From a virus, in IMG/VR virus record IMGVR_UViG_3300037862_000019, positions 1 to 31,693 of that record: a stretch of DNA of 31,693 nucleotides, one strand, 5' to 3'. Below the pieces are notes generated by a model. The model had not been told where the DNA came from. It made no database searches and was given only the letters and a program-made list of their open reading frames with translations. The position numbers and the translations under genes were made by a program. This document shows positions 1 through 7,342 of this stretch, piece by piece (the first letter of the stretch is position 1; every line of letters begins with the position of its first letter).

Positions 1-736
1 GCTGCTGCATCCCAATGATGCCCTGCCCCATACCGAAGCCAGTCTGGCCCAAGCCGCCAAGCTGACCAGATGCCTGCAAGCGAAGGTTTGCGGCCTGCTG
101 TGCGGCTTGCTGGTTGGCTTGCTGTGCATCCAACGTCATGCCCTGCCCAAACTCTTGCGCCCGACCAAATGCCCCTTGGTTTGCCAACGCAGCTTGCATC
201 TGATTGGCAACGTCCTGCTGAGATGCGCCAAGCGCAGTCTGGAAGCCCTGCTGACGAAGGCCCGCTGCAAGTTCACCGCCCTGCCGTGCGAACGCTTCGT
301 TGGTCAGGCTTTCGGCCACGCCCTGACGCGATCCGCCAAATGCACCAGCCGCAGACGCCTGCGCACCCAGTTGGTTCATCTGCATCTGACGTTGACGCTC
401 AAGGTCGTTCATTGACGTATCAATGACCTGTTGCGTGTAGGGGTTCATATAGGTGCCGATGCCGCCCACGGCTTGCTGCGCCGCAACTTGCTGCGGGTCA
501 TAACCAAACTGCGTGCCGACCTGCTGGCCTTGGAAGCCCATGATGTTGCGCGCGCCGCCCATTGCGTCAGTCAACGCACCAGACGCTTGCCTAAACACGT
601 TGTTTGCCGCTGCGGAGTTGACCGCAGATGGCATTGGTGTTGGTGCAGATTGCATTACTTGCGCCGGCCTTGGAGCCATTGGCGCAGGCATCGGTGTCGG
701 CGCTGCTGCTGCTGCTGGATTAGAACCACGGCCCAT
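1..736 (-). CDS. Internal virion / structural protein, C-terminus outside window
   Basis: An open frame of 245 codons starts at the ATG at 734-736 and runs off the left edge without a stop, so the C-terminus is missing. The protein opens MGRGSNPAAAAAPTP, continues with a Pro/Ala/Met-rich stretch, then a conserved-looking block around residues 86-125 (TYMNPYTQQVIDTSMNDLER, then a Gln/Met-rich segment and GAFGGSRQGV). The rest is Gln/Ala/Gly-rich and probably helical. I recognise the TYMNPYTQ...GAFGGSRQ block as common in uncharacterised virion proteins of marine podovirus-like phages; an internal-core or ejection role is inference from that and from its position after the tail genes. A GGGGG-type ribosome site precedes the start. 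It shares its MGRGS opening with the upstream gene (749-1396), 12 bp away. Confidence 0.8.
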   Translation of the reverse strand, partial: MGRGSNPAAAAAPTPMPAPMAPRPAQVMQSAPTPMPSAVNSAAANNVFRQASGALTDAMGGARNIMGFQGQQVGTQFGYDPQQVAAQQAVGGIGTYMNPYTQQVIDTSMNDLERQRQMQMNQLGAQASAAGAFGGSRQGVAESLTNEAFARQGGELAAGLRQQGFQTALGASQQDVANQMQAALANQGAFGRAQEFGQGMTLDAQQANQQAAQQAANLRLQASGQLGGLGQTGFGMGQGIIGMQQ

Positions 737-748
737 TATTTACCCCCG

Positions 749-1396
749 TCAATTTCTGTTTGGACGCGCCACTGGGCGCATAGGTGTTGTGCTACGGCTT
801 GGCAGCGCATTGGTTATGCGGGCAATCGCCTGATTGGCTGGCCGCTCAAGAAATGGATCATATACACCGCCCGGCAGAACCGATCGCAAGCGACTGGACG
901 CAAACGAGCTTGGTTCGCTGCGTTCGCGCGCTTGCTGAATACGCTCACGACCATCTCGATCACTGCCGCCATCTGATGGCTGGGAAACTGCTGCACCGCC
1001 ACCCTTGTTGCCCAGACCGCCATCGCGCGGCCCCGTAACCGGATCAATGAACATTGCTGTAAGTGCATCAAATTGCGCAGGCGCGCGCTGCTGCAATTCG
1101 GCAAGGGCTTGGTCATAAAGCCCGCCAGAAGAATATGCGCCCATTCCGCCGTAATCCATCGCAGTCGGCATACCGGCCCCCGCAGATGTTGGCATACCCA
1201 AACCAAATGCATCAGCCGCCGCATTGATGTTACCACCAGCAGCCATCTGCATTGGCGTCATCGCGGCAACGTCTGGCCCGTAATAGGGAACATAGCCAAT
1301 TTGCGCGATCTGGTCTGCGCGGGCAATATTGCCCTTGGCCGCTGACTCAAGATACTCTGGTATTTTGGTTTCGGTTGTGGTGCTGCCGCGACCCAT
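749..1396 (-). CDS. Conserved phage structural protein of unknown function
   Basis: A 215-residue protein starting MGRGSTTTETKIPEYL. The N-terminal 60 residues contain IGYVPYYGPDVAAMTPMQMA, a motif I associate with uncharacterised virion genes in marine phages; the middle is Gly/Ala-rich (QMAAGGNINAAADAFGLGMP) and the C-terminus is basic and disordered-looking (RSRSTTPMRP type). It starts in a TAATG overlap with the stop of the GNAT-like gene and has a good AAGGAG ribosome site. It sits between tail genes and the next virion protein, so it is likely co-transcribed with the late genes. No enzymatic motif is visible; function unknown. Confidence 0.8.
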   Translation of the reverse strand: MGRGSTTTETKIPEYLESAAKGNIARADQIAQIGYVPYYGPDVAAMTPMQMAAGGNINAAADAFGLGMPTSAGAGMPTAMDYGGMGAYSSGGLYDQALAELQQRAPAQFDALTAMFIDPVTGPRDGGLGNKGGGAAVSQPSDGGSDRDGRERIQQARERSEPSSFASSRLRSVLPGGVYDPFLERPANQAIARITNALPSRSTTPMRPVARPNRN

Positions 1397-1755
1397 TATT
1401 CAAACTCCTTTTCCAAGACCGTCATTACCGGCTTGTATCCGTATTTCTCAAGAACCCGCTTCCAACCATGTCGCCCCGCGATTGTCATGCTGGTGCAGCC
1501 CTGTGTCTTACTCCAAGCTACGGCGCTGTCGATCATATCAATGATTTGATCCATCTCGCCGCCAGCCAAAAAAACGTGCAGGACTTTCTTCTTTGGATAT
1601 ATCACAATCTCTGTGACAGCGCACCCCCTTTCGGCAGGCCACAATTGCAGCTTGCCGTCAAGAATTCGCTCAGAAACGTCATCAAACGTGTGCGTCCCGC
1701 CGCTGTATTCCAGCGCGTCATCAATCCACGGGCGGCAATGGTCAATGATATTCAA
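1396..1755 (-). CDS. GNAT-like domain virion protein (T7 gp13-like position)
   Basis: A 119-residue protein whose C-terminal half (VFLAGGEMDQIIDMIDSAVA, then GCTSMTIAGRHGWKRVLEKY) resembles the strand-helix end of a GNAT acetyltransferase fold, where a GRxGW.k.L...GY motif is typical. Small GNAT-fold proteins, including T7 gp13, are encoded in podovirus structural clusters, which fits the context. Whether it binds acetyl-CoA cannot be judged; the usual Q/RxxGxG/A loop is not clear. It overlaps the upstream gene by 4 bp (ATGA at 1752-1755) and the downstream one by 1 bp, so translation is probably coupled. Confidence 0.75.
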   Translation of the reverse strand: MNIIDHCRPWIDDALEYSGGTHTFDDVSERILDGKLQLWPAERGCAVTEIVIYPKKKVLHVFLAGGEMDQIIDMIDSAVAWSKTQGCTSMTIAGRHGWKRVLEKYGYKPVMTVLEKEFE

Positions 1756-2420
1756 GACCTGATCCTCGTGACTGACAGAGACACAGACGGCGTGGCGGGC
1801 GCAAATGCAGTGGCAGCAAATGCTTCAAGCGATGCCGTTGTGTGATCGTTTGTTGCCCAGCAAGCCTCAAGGTAATCACCGGCGCTTACGCTAAAGATAG
1901 CGCCCTTCGTGACAGGCTTTGTTGATGTGTTGTCATGCAGGCTCGCGCGCGTTGCCCCAGATGGCACATCAACGCCGTTGATCCTCGGCCAAAACCAAAA
2001 ATCAACTTGCGATCCACTTGTGCTGTAAACCTGCGCAGTGAAGGTCAGGTAATAAACGCCGCCCTCCTCAAAGATAATCCGGCTTTGGTTGGGCGATGCC
2101 CCAAGGCTAATCCCCTCGGAAAACCCAGCGGCTGGCGCGTCAAAGACAATCGGATAGGCAGTGTTAGACGCCGCTGCCGTGATGTCATTGTCCTGGGTCA
2201 GAAACCCAAAGCCATTGGCAATGACAAGCTGACGCCATTCGCCATCAAGCGACACCACTGGATACTTGTTGTCCCGATCCCACAGCAGCACGCCGTTCTC
2301 TGCCGCCGTAGCCCTTGCATCGAGCGCACCCAACTGGTCCAGCGCGCGCGCCAAATACCGGCGGATGTTTTCAGCCCATGCTTTCGCATCTGTGGTAAAT
2401 GGCGGGATCACACGGCTCAT
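1752..2420 (-). CDS. Tail fibre-associated protein with C1q/TNF-like jelly-roll
   Basis: A 222-residue protein. Residues 1-75 are helical followed by a short linker (NGVLLWDRDNKYPVVSLDGE). Residues 85-222 look like a C1q/TNF-type jelly roll: an aromatic, Gly-rich strand pattern with GISLGASPNQSRIIFEEGGV, YYLTFTAQVYS, WFWPRINGVDVP and AGDYLEACWATND. This fold is common in phage fibre tips and capsid decorations; a receptor-contacting or fibre role is inference. It begins in an ATGA overlap with the nozzle-like gene and ends in one with the GNAT-like gene, placing it in the same late operon. Confidence 0.75.
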   Translation of the reverse strand: MSRVIPPFTTDAKAWAENIRRYLARALDQLGALDARATAAENGVLLWDRDNKYPVVSLDGEWRQLVIANGFGFLTQDNDITAAASNTAYPIVFDAPAAGFSEGISLGASPNQSRIIFEEGGVYYLTFTAQVYSTSGSQVDFWFWPRINGVDVPSGATRASLHDNTSTKPVTKGAIFSVSAGDYLEACWATNDHTTASLEAFAATAFAPATPSVSLSVTRIRS

Positions 2421-3895
2421 CTACGACCACCGGGGACAGCATCAAGCCGCATCACGCCCACGCGCCAGTCAGCCGCAGAGTTGCCATCAACGCGCATCCG
2501 CACCTGACGCCCGGTAAACCGCATGCTCGTCGGGTTTGCCATGCTGAATGGCCCGTAACTACGCTCAGTTGCAGTTGGATAAAACCGCGTCTTAAACGTA
2601 GCCGTGACATCGCCCAGCGTTCGTTCGTCTGGGATAAACTGCTGCACGCTCATTACCTGATCGCCAGTCCCAAGCGTGATTGGCCCGCTTTCGCAGAATG
2701 GCGTAGCGCCGCTGTAGGAATAGCCCGCCTCATGCTCATATAGAACACCGTCGGCAGCGATCCACATGGGCTGACGAAACACGCCGCTGTCCACGCCTGC
2801 GGTCCGGTCAATGTCGCCAGTGGACCAGACGTTCTGCGCGTAGTCGTAGACGACATAGCGGTTGCACTCAACGCTGGCACCGCTTGGATAGAACCACCAT
2901 ATCTCGTTCCAGCGGCTGTTGACTAAGGCGTGAACCTTTGACCGCTGATCGGTGTTGAAGTCGCTGAAAACGTAATCGCTGACTTCGCTGGGCAATTCCT
3001 GCACGGCACCGCCGCTGTATGTGAAGAAACTGCGCGCGCCCATCCAGACAACGCCCATGTCAATCGCAACCGCCGCATTGGCCGCAATCAGGCCGCAGGA
3101 CGTGCCGACACGTTCAAAGCCATAGACGAACGGCGGGCCTTGGTAAGTCGCTGTGTGGGCGTCCTGATCGGTCAGGATCAACGCCTGCCCACGGGTCCGC
3201 AGGCCGCGCAGGATTGTGCCGTTGGTCTGGATTTCGATGTCGCCAGCTTCGTTAGTCGCAAGCGGCGTCCAGACTGTGTTGTCCTCTCGATCAGAGAACG
3301 CAATCTTGCGCGGGTTTCCACCAGCACCGAAGGCGAACAGGGATCGTTCTTCTGTCACCATCAGCGCAGAACAATTCTCTGGGCTGTTGGCGATCTGCGC
3401 GGCATCTTCAGCAGAGTCTAGCTGCCACTCATACAGATTGCCGTCATCAGCCGTGCAGCCGACAAGGTATTCGCCCCAGTTATCCAGCGACCATGTGGTA
3501 GCGGGCAACAGCGTTGACGTGTCCTGACGTGGCGTGCCGTAGGTCTGGTTGCCGTAGGTGCTGGCACCGAAGCCCACAGACAACGTGGCATCCACCCGAC
3601 CGGCTGTGAAGCCGACAGGCGTGATGTCAGTCACTGCATTACTAGCCGTCATGGCAAACAGCTTGTCATGCGTGCCAAGGGCCAACCGGCGGCTGTTGCT
3701 GTTGTCCTCCCACGCAAGCATTGAACGGACAAGGCCCGCAATGTCTACGCTGCCCCGCTGACGCCAACCGCCAACAGGACGCAGAGAACCCTCATGGAAC
3801 CGGATCAGGTTGCCATCGCGCCACCGGCCAAGCGATTGGTATTCAGTGCCGTTGCGATACTGCCCTGCTGGGATATTGAGCGGGATAAGCGCCAT
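2417..3895 (-). CDS. Tail nozzle / packaged-DNA stabilisation protein (P22 gp10-like)
   Basis: A 492-residue protein starting MALIPLNIPAGQYRNGTEYQ followed by GRWRDGNLIRFHEGSLRPVGG. This opening is characteristic of phage proteins annotated as P22 gp10-like DNA-stabilisation or tail-nozzle proteins. The body is beta-rich with repeated short segments (LFAMTASNAVTDITP, WSLDNWGEYLVGCTADDGNL, LFAFGAGGNPRKIAFSDRED), consistent with a propeller-like fold. In P22 and T7 such proteins form the tube that plugs the portal after packaging. The start has an AAGGGA ribosome site; the stop overlaps the next ATG by 4 bp. Family assignment is from sequence pattern only. Confidence 0.75.
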   Translation of the reverse strand: MALIPLNIPAGQYRNGTEYQSLGRWRDGNLIRFHEGSLRPVGGWRQRGSVDIAGLVRSMLAWEDNSNSRRLALGTHDKLFAMTASNAVTDITPVGFTAGRVDATLSVGFGASTYGNQTYGTPRQDTSTLLPATTWSLDNWGEYLVGCTADDGNLYEWQLDSAEDAAQIANSPENCSALMVTEERSLFAFGAGGNPRKIAFSDREDNTVWTPLATNEAGDIEIQTNGTILRGLRTRGQALILTDQDAHTATYQGPPFVYGFERVGTSCGLIAANAAVAIDMGVVWMGARSFFTYSGGAVQELPSEVSDYVFSDFNTDQRSKVHALVNSRWNEIWWFYPSGASVECNRYVVYDYAQNVWSTGDIDRTAGVDSGVFRQPMWIAADGVLYEHEAGYSYSGATPFCESGPITLGTGDQVMSVQQFIPDERTLGDVTATFKTRFYPTATERSYGPFSMANPTSMRFTGRQVRMRVDGNSAADWRVGVMRLDAVPGGRR

Positions 3896-3906
3896 TTGTG
3901 TTTCCC

Positions 3907-4365
3907 TTATGCAGGTTCAACGGGCCAATCGTTCTCGCCCAGATACGGGAAGTTAGCATGATCCGTGATGTCGCGCAAAGCCTGACGATAGGTAGCCCAT
4001 GCTGTAGCGTTAACAGGAGCATCAGCAATCTGGGTCCAGTCACTGTCGGACAGCAGTTGGTTGCGGGTATTACGGATGTCGTCTGCTTGCTGTGCTGCCC
4101 GCTGAGAAACTTCATCTGGCGTAGCATCGGTGATGACCCATGTCTGCTGCCATTGACCGTCTACAAGGGCTGGTTGGCCTTCTGTGAGGTTCTGTGTGTG
4201 ATCTACGTTGGGCCTGTCAGCCTTAGCAACAGGGTAAACACCCCAATCTGCTAACATCTCGTCAGATACACGCTTGGGAAAGCTAGTGTTTGGGTTGTCA
4301 CGACGCAGGTTGCCGACCGTGTAGGGGTACTGGTTGATCTGGTCATTTGTAGTTTTGACGAACAT
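3907..4365 (-). CDS. Putative phage tail assembly chaperone
   Basis: A 152-residue protein. The C-terminal half has a helix ending RNQLLSDSDWTQIADAPVNA followed by WATYRQALRDITDHANFPYL, which is the signature arrangement of the phage tail assembly chaperone family (R..LL..sDWTq..DaP......a..aYRqaLRdit). These small proteins accompany tail-fibre genes and help fibre folding or attachment. It lies directly downstream of the lectin-like fibre gene, as expected for a fibre/chaperone pair. A GGAGA ribosome site precedes the ATG. GC content is slightly lower than that of the neighbouring late genes, suggesting it may have moved together with the fibre gene. Confidence 0.75.
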   Translation of the reverse strand: MFVKTTNDQINQYPYTVGNLRRDNPNTSFPKRVSDEMLADWGVYPVAKADRPNVDHTQNLTEGQPALVDGQWQQTWVITDATPDEVSQRAAQQADDIRNTRNQLLSDSDWTQIADAPVNATAWATYRQALRDITDHANFPYLGENDWPVEPA

Positions 4366-4409
4366 TGTGTGTCTCCGATCTGTTCGTGGCTGTTTTAGAT
4401 AAATTCAAG

Positions 4410-5096
4410 TTATACAGGGACTCGCCTGACGGCACGAACATAGAATGAATTGGACTTTTGGCTGGTGGCCTGACCGCCGTTACTGAAGATCTGTCTCCAA
4501 GCGTACAAGTCAGAAAACTCTGAAGAAGGCCAGTAGTTTTCTAAAGCAAAGGCTTCTGTACCTCCCTCCATGAAAGCTGTTACGGAAGTTTGACTAGGTG
4601 TCCCAGAAGTATAAGCAGCACCTGTCGGGTTACTGTTGCGATTAACACCCATTGTGTCAGCCAACAGATCGTTCCCTTCTGGGTATGTAATAGAAGACTT
4701 TGCTCTATTTGACGAGGCGTTATCTCGGGTAGTTGGTTTAAGGTTACGATAGCAAATCTCTAGTTCATCTCTGGCAGGAAGATACCAATCAGAAAAACCA
4801 CCAATGGTTAGACCCTCACAAAACTGTGCCGCTGGGTAAGTAGAAGAGTTCATAGAGGCAGATGCAGCAGGGCCGTTGTTTAGTGTTTGAGTAGCTGAAG
4901 GTGCGGCAGTATTGCTAGTCTTAAATTGTTTACTTGAGCTCTCACCAGAAGACTTAGGGGCGACAATAATATAATACTCAGTCCCCCCCTCAACAATATT
5001 ACCAGCATAGAAACCACCACCAAATGCCTGACCAATTTCGGTTGGACCTTTTTTGACCCCCGCAGCAGCCTGCATCATAATCCGTGCAATACTCAT
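4410..5096 (-). CDS. Receptor-binding tail protein with DUF1566/C-type-lectin-like C-terminus
   Basis: A 228-residue protein starting [14 protein letters not shown] chose the ATG at 5094-5096 because it forms an ATGA overlap with the upstream fibre gene; a longer frame would start at 5129. Residues 1-110 are Gly/Ser/Thr/Asn-rich, fibre-like. From about residue 95 the protein carries a DUF1566-type, C-type-lectin/formylglycine-enzyme-like fold: [20 protein letters not shown], then [20 protein letters not shown] and a terminal [11 protein letters not shown]. This architecture is used by phages for receptor binding and is a frequent target of diversity-generating retroelements. Two hand-counted 60-bp lines gave about 35 and 42 % GC against about 63 % in a line of the upstream gene, so recent transfer is likely. 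Confidence 0.8.
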   Translation of the reverse strand: MSIARIMMQAAAGVKKGPTEIGQAFGGGFYAGNIVEGGTEYYIIVAPKSSGESSSKQFKTSNTAAPSATQTLNNGPAASASMNSSTYPAAQFCEGLTIGGFSDWYLPARDELEICYRNLKPTTRDNASSNRAKSSITYPEGNDLLADTMGVNRNSNPTGAAYTSGTPSQTSVTAFMEGGTEAFALENYWPSSEFSDLYAWRQIFSNGGQATSQKSNSFYVRAVRRVPV

Positions 5097-5725
5097 GCCA
5101 GCGCCGCCCCAGCCAAGAAGCCATACCAAGTCGTGCCGCCATCATGGGTAATAAAGGCGTAAATGTTTACCTCATTGCTTGCAGGAGCATCAGGCGCTTC
5201 ACCCCCAGCCCAGTCAACCGAGGCAGGCCATGTGATCGTGCGGGCTGTGCTGTCTTGGACGATCTTGAGCGTGAAGCCAAAGGCGCGCCCAGAGGCAGGC
5301 GGGTTGCTGAATGTGTAGGTCACGTTCTCGGTCAGCGCATGCGTGAACACGTTGCCATCGCGGCAGTTGATCGTTGCTGCGTTGGATGTTGATGTGACCG
5401 TGGTTTCATCCTCAACAACGCCGCCGTCGAAAATCGCCACGCCGTTTGCGTCTGTCGTGACAGCCTTGCTGGCCTCAGAGGTGCCAAGCGTTGTGATGTC
5501 GAGATAGTTCAACTCAGCGGCGGTGGCCGTGACGCCGTCAAGGATGTTCAATTCAGCCGTTGTGATCGTCGCCCCGTCAAGGATGGCAAACTCAACATTG
5601 GTCACACCGCCGAGAAGCGTATCGATCGCATCCCAGTTTGCGTTCAGCTTCGTTCCCCAAGTGTCTTCAGAAGCGCCGACCTCAGGCTTTGTGAAGGTGT
5701 AATAGGTTGTTGTTCCGTCAGCCAT
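5093..5725 (-). CDS. Tail fibre protein with ELNxLDG repeats
   Basis: A 210-residue protein. The N-terminus ([20 protein letters not shown], then [15 protein letters not shown]) is the common adaptor segment of fibre proteins in marine phages. Residues 48-80 carry short tandem repeats of the type [20 protein letters not shown] and TAAELNYLD, typical of trimeric fibre shafts. The C-terminal part ([45 protein letters not shown]) is a beta-rich head-like domain. It starts in a TAATG overlap and ends in an ATGA overlap with the lectin-like gene, suggesting the two make one fibre complex. Confidence 0.8.
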   Translation of the reverse strand: MADGTTTYYTFTKPEVGASEDTWGTKLNANWDAIDTLLGGVTNVEFAILDGATITTAELNILDGVTATAAELNYLDITTLGTSEASKAVTTDANGVAIFDGGVVEDETTVTSTSNAATINCRDGNVFTHALTENVTYTFSNPPASGRAFGFTLKIVQDSTARTITWPASVDWAGGEAPDAPASNEVNIYAFITHDGGTTWYGFLAGAALA

Positions 5726-6099
5726 TATGCGGCTCCCTCTCGGTAATTAGCTTCCACCCACGTTGTCGTGGGCAGCGCGATGTCATTCCATTTATACCGC
5801 GACTGGACATCTGCGCCAATCGTGATGTTGTCTTGCGCTGAGAACGGGCGAACCCGGTTGTAATACACGCCGACCGACGTTGTGATGGTCGATGCCGCAG
5901 CACCCGCAAGCGCCGAGAACCCAGCCGCAGAGGCAGATGCCGAAATAGATGCAGCTGCAGAAAACGAAATGACCTTGGTGGCAACAGCCGTTGTCGTGCT
6001 GGATATGGAAGCAGCAGCAGCGCCCTCAATGAGAACGCTGTCAATGCCGTAAAGGTCCGCAGAATAGACCCCCTGACCATATCCAGAACGAAAGGCCAT
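5725..6099 (-). CDS. Small Ala/Ser-rich structural protein
   Basis: A 124-residue protein starting [21 protein letters not shown] central Ala/Ser/Thr-rich region (residues 25-75, with [20 protein letters not shown]) looks like a low-complexity hydrophobic or beta-repeat segment. The C-terminus ([40 protein letters not shown]) looks folded and resembles the start of fibre-like domains. I do not recognise a named family. It shares one-base stop/start overlaps (TGATG, TAATG) with the genes on both sides in the tail cluster, so a tail role is likely. Confidence 0.7.
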   Translation of the reverse strand: MAFRSGYGQGVYSADLYGIDSVLIEGAAAASISSTTTAVATKVISFSAAASISASASAAGFSALAGAAASTITTSVGVYYNRVRPFSAQDNITIGADVQSRYKWNDIALPTTTWVEANYREGAA

Positions 6100-6482
6100 C
6101 AGTTAAGCGTCACGTCAAGGTCGCCAGTCGGAATGCGGAACACGTCCCCGTCGGAGATAGCCTTGGCAACGGTCAGCGGCGTATGGATAATCATTGTGCC
6201 GCCTGTCTCTGCATCAATGATGCCGATGTGGCTTACAGTCCCCCAGTCGCCACCCGTCGCCGCAGGAAACTCAACGCCTGCGCTGTTGCTAGCCGTGTCG
6301 CCTGTGACGGTAAATGTCACCGCTGTCCGAGCATAGCCAAATCCGCTGACTTCTGTGCCTGCGCCTGTCTCGCCGGGATCGGTCGTGAACAGGCCGACAT
6401 ACCAAACCGTCGGTCGGGTTGCGGCTCCGGTCGTCAGCAACCACGTCAGAACCGTGGTTTCGAATGTGTTGGTTAAAGACAA
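6099..6482 (-). CDS. Phage tail protein (small, gpV-like fibre subunit)
   Basis: A 127-residue protein starting at a TTG codon (6480-6482). The start is set by a perfect AGGAGG ribosome site 7 nt upstream; the nearby ATG at 6485-6487 is in another frame that stops almost at once. The protein opens SLTNTFETTVLTWLLTTGAA and continues YVGLFTTDPGETGAGTEVSG, GYARTAVTFTV, a pattern of small phage tail proteins found across many phages (typically A.t.Yl.LfttdP...gtEvsg.gYaR...tf). Function within the tail is unknown. It ends in a one-base TGATG overlap with the next gene. Confidence 0.75.
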   Translation of the reverse strand: MSLTNTFETTVLTWLLTTGAATRPTVWYVGLFTTDPGETGAGTEVSGFGYARTAVTFTVTGDTASNSAGVEFPAATGGDWGTVSHIGIIDAETGGTMIIHTPLTVAKAISDGDVFRIPTGDLDVTLN

Positions 6483-6533
6483 TGCATGTCCTCCTGATAG
6501 ATTTACCGCGCAGTCTACACGAAATGCGCCAAA

Positions 6534-7151
6534 TTAGTAAGACCGAATGCGCATACGTATGCCAGAGCCACCGAAGCGCGCACGTTCGTTGTCGTCGTTG
6601 ATTGCCTGCACTGCGCCGCTGTAGAAGCCGCCAAAGACTGCAATACGGGCGTCGTCCTTGAGATATGGCGCGGCTTGAACCAAAGCCCCGTAGAGATACG
6701 CATCAGGCGCAATCTCAAGCAGCCAGTTGCTGGCGTTGCTGTCGGTCAGCTTTGGGATTTCCTCGTAATACATCAACTGGATTTCATATTCGGCATCCGG
6801 CGTGGGATATATCTCAAACGTGGTGCCGACATGCGCATAGTGGGTCGGCTTTGCTGGCGTGTTGCTTAGTTCTCGCAACTGCATCATGTCATCGAGGCTG
6901 GTCAACTCCAGCCGCGTTTCCTGATTGCCTGCAATGTGAAACCGGATTGTCTCCAGCCAGCCGTTGGGGATCTCGGAATAGCGGCTGTCGATCTGACCCG
7001 ATGAACGCTGCACCATGCGGTAGTGCCTGATCTCGCGTTCCATCTGCGCCTCAGCCAAACTGATAAACGTCGGGATAACAGCCGTCAGATCATCGCGGTC
7101 AAGGAAGTCCGCAATCGTCGTTTTCAGCGCGCTGTAGCTTGCAATGCTCAT
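6534..7151 (-). CDS. Head-to-tail adaptor (SU10 adaptor-like)
   Basis: A 205-residue protein. The N-terminus (SALKTTIADFLDRDDLTAVI, then PTFISLAEAQMEREIRHYRM) is the typical start of podovirus adaptor or head-completion proteins, which open with a helix for the portal interface. Further signatures are GWLETIRFHIAG, FEIYPTPDAEYEIQLMYYEE, and a C-terminal helix APDAYLYGALVQAAPYLKDD. Such proteins bind the portal ring and connect it to the nozzle. It begins in an ATGA overlap with the small basic gene upstream and lies just after terminase, close to where packaging genes meet tail genes. Confidence 0.8.
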   Translation of the reverse strand: MSIASYSALKTTIADFLDRDDLTAVIPTFISLAEAQMEREIRHYRMVQRSSGQIDSRYSEIPNGWLETIRFHIAGNQETRLELTSLDDMMQLRELSNTPAKPTHYAHVGTTFEIYPTPDAEYEIQLMYYEEIPKLTDSNASNWLLEIAPDAYLYGALVQAAPYLKDDARIAVFGGFYSGAVQAINDDNERARFGGSGIRMRIRSY

Positions 7152-7294
7152 TTGCTTTTCGCTGTCTTAGCAGATGCCTTGAACGCAGCCGCTGTTGGTG
7201 CGCCCTTAGTGCCTACCTTGCGCATCTTCTCGCCAGATCCAGCCTTGATGCGGGCTTTCTTGGCGGCAATGTTTGCATAAAGACCTTTTGGCAT
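7148..7294 (-). CDS. Small basic protein of the packaging/head region
   Basis: A 48-residue, Lys/Ala-rich protein (MPKGLYANIAAKKARIKAGS, then GEKMRKVGTKGAPTAAAFKA and a Lys-rich tail). I translated it by hand: stop TGA at 7148-7150, start ATG at 7292-7294. An AAAAGGAAA ribosome site precedes the ATG and the stop overlaps the adaptor start (ATGA). Similar short basic proteins sit next to terminase or portal genes in many marine phages; the role is unknown, and DNA binding is only suggested by charge. Confidence 0.75.
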   Translation of the reverse strand: MPKGLYANIAAKKARIKAGSGEKMRKVGTKGAPTAAAFKASAKTAKSK

Positions 7295-7342
7295 TGATGG
7301 ATTTCCTTTTAAGTTTGTCGCACATTACCATACCCCAGCCCG

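Noticed and set aside
1-736. Circular closure joining the gene at position 1 with the gene at 31693
   Set aside because: The two frames do not match if the ends are joined directly and no terminal direct repeat was seen; the window is treated as a fragment.
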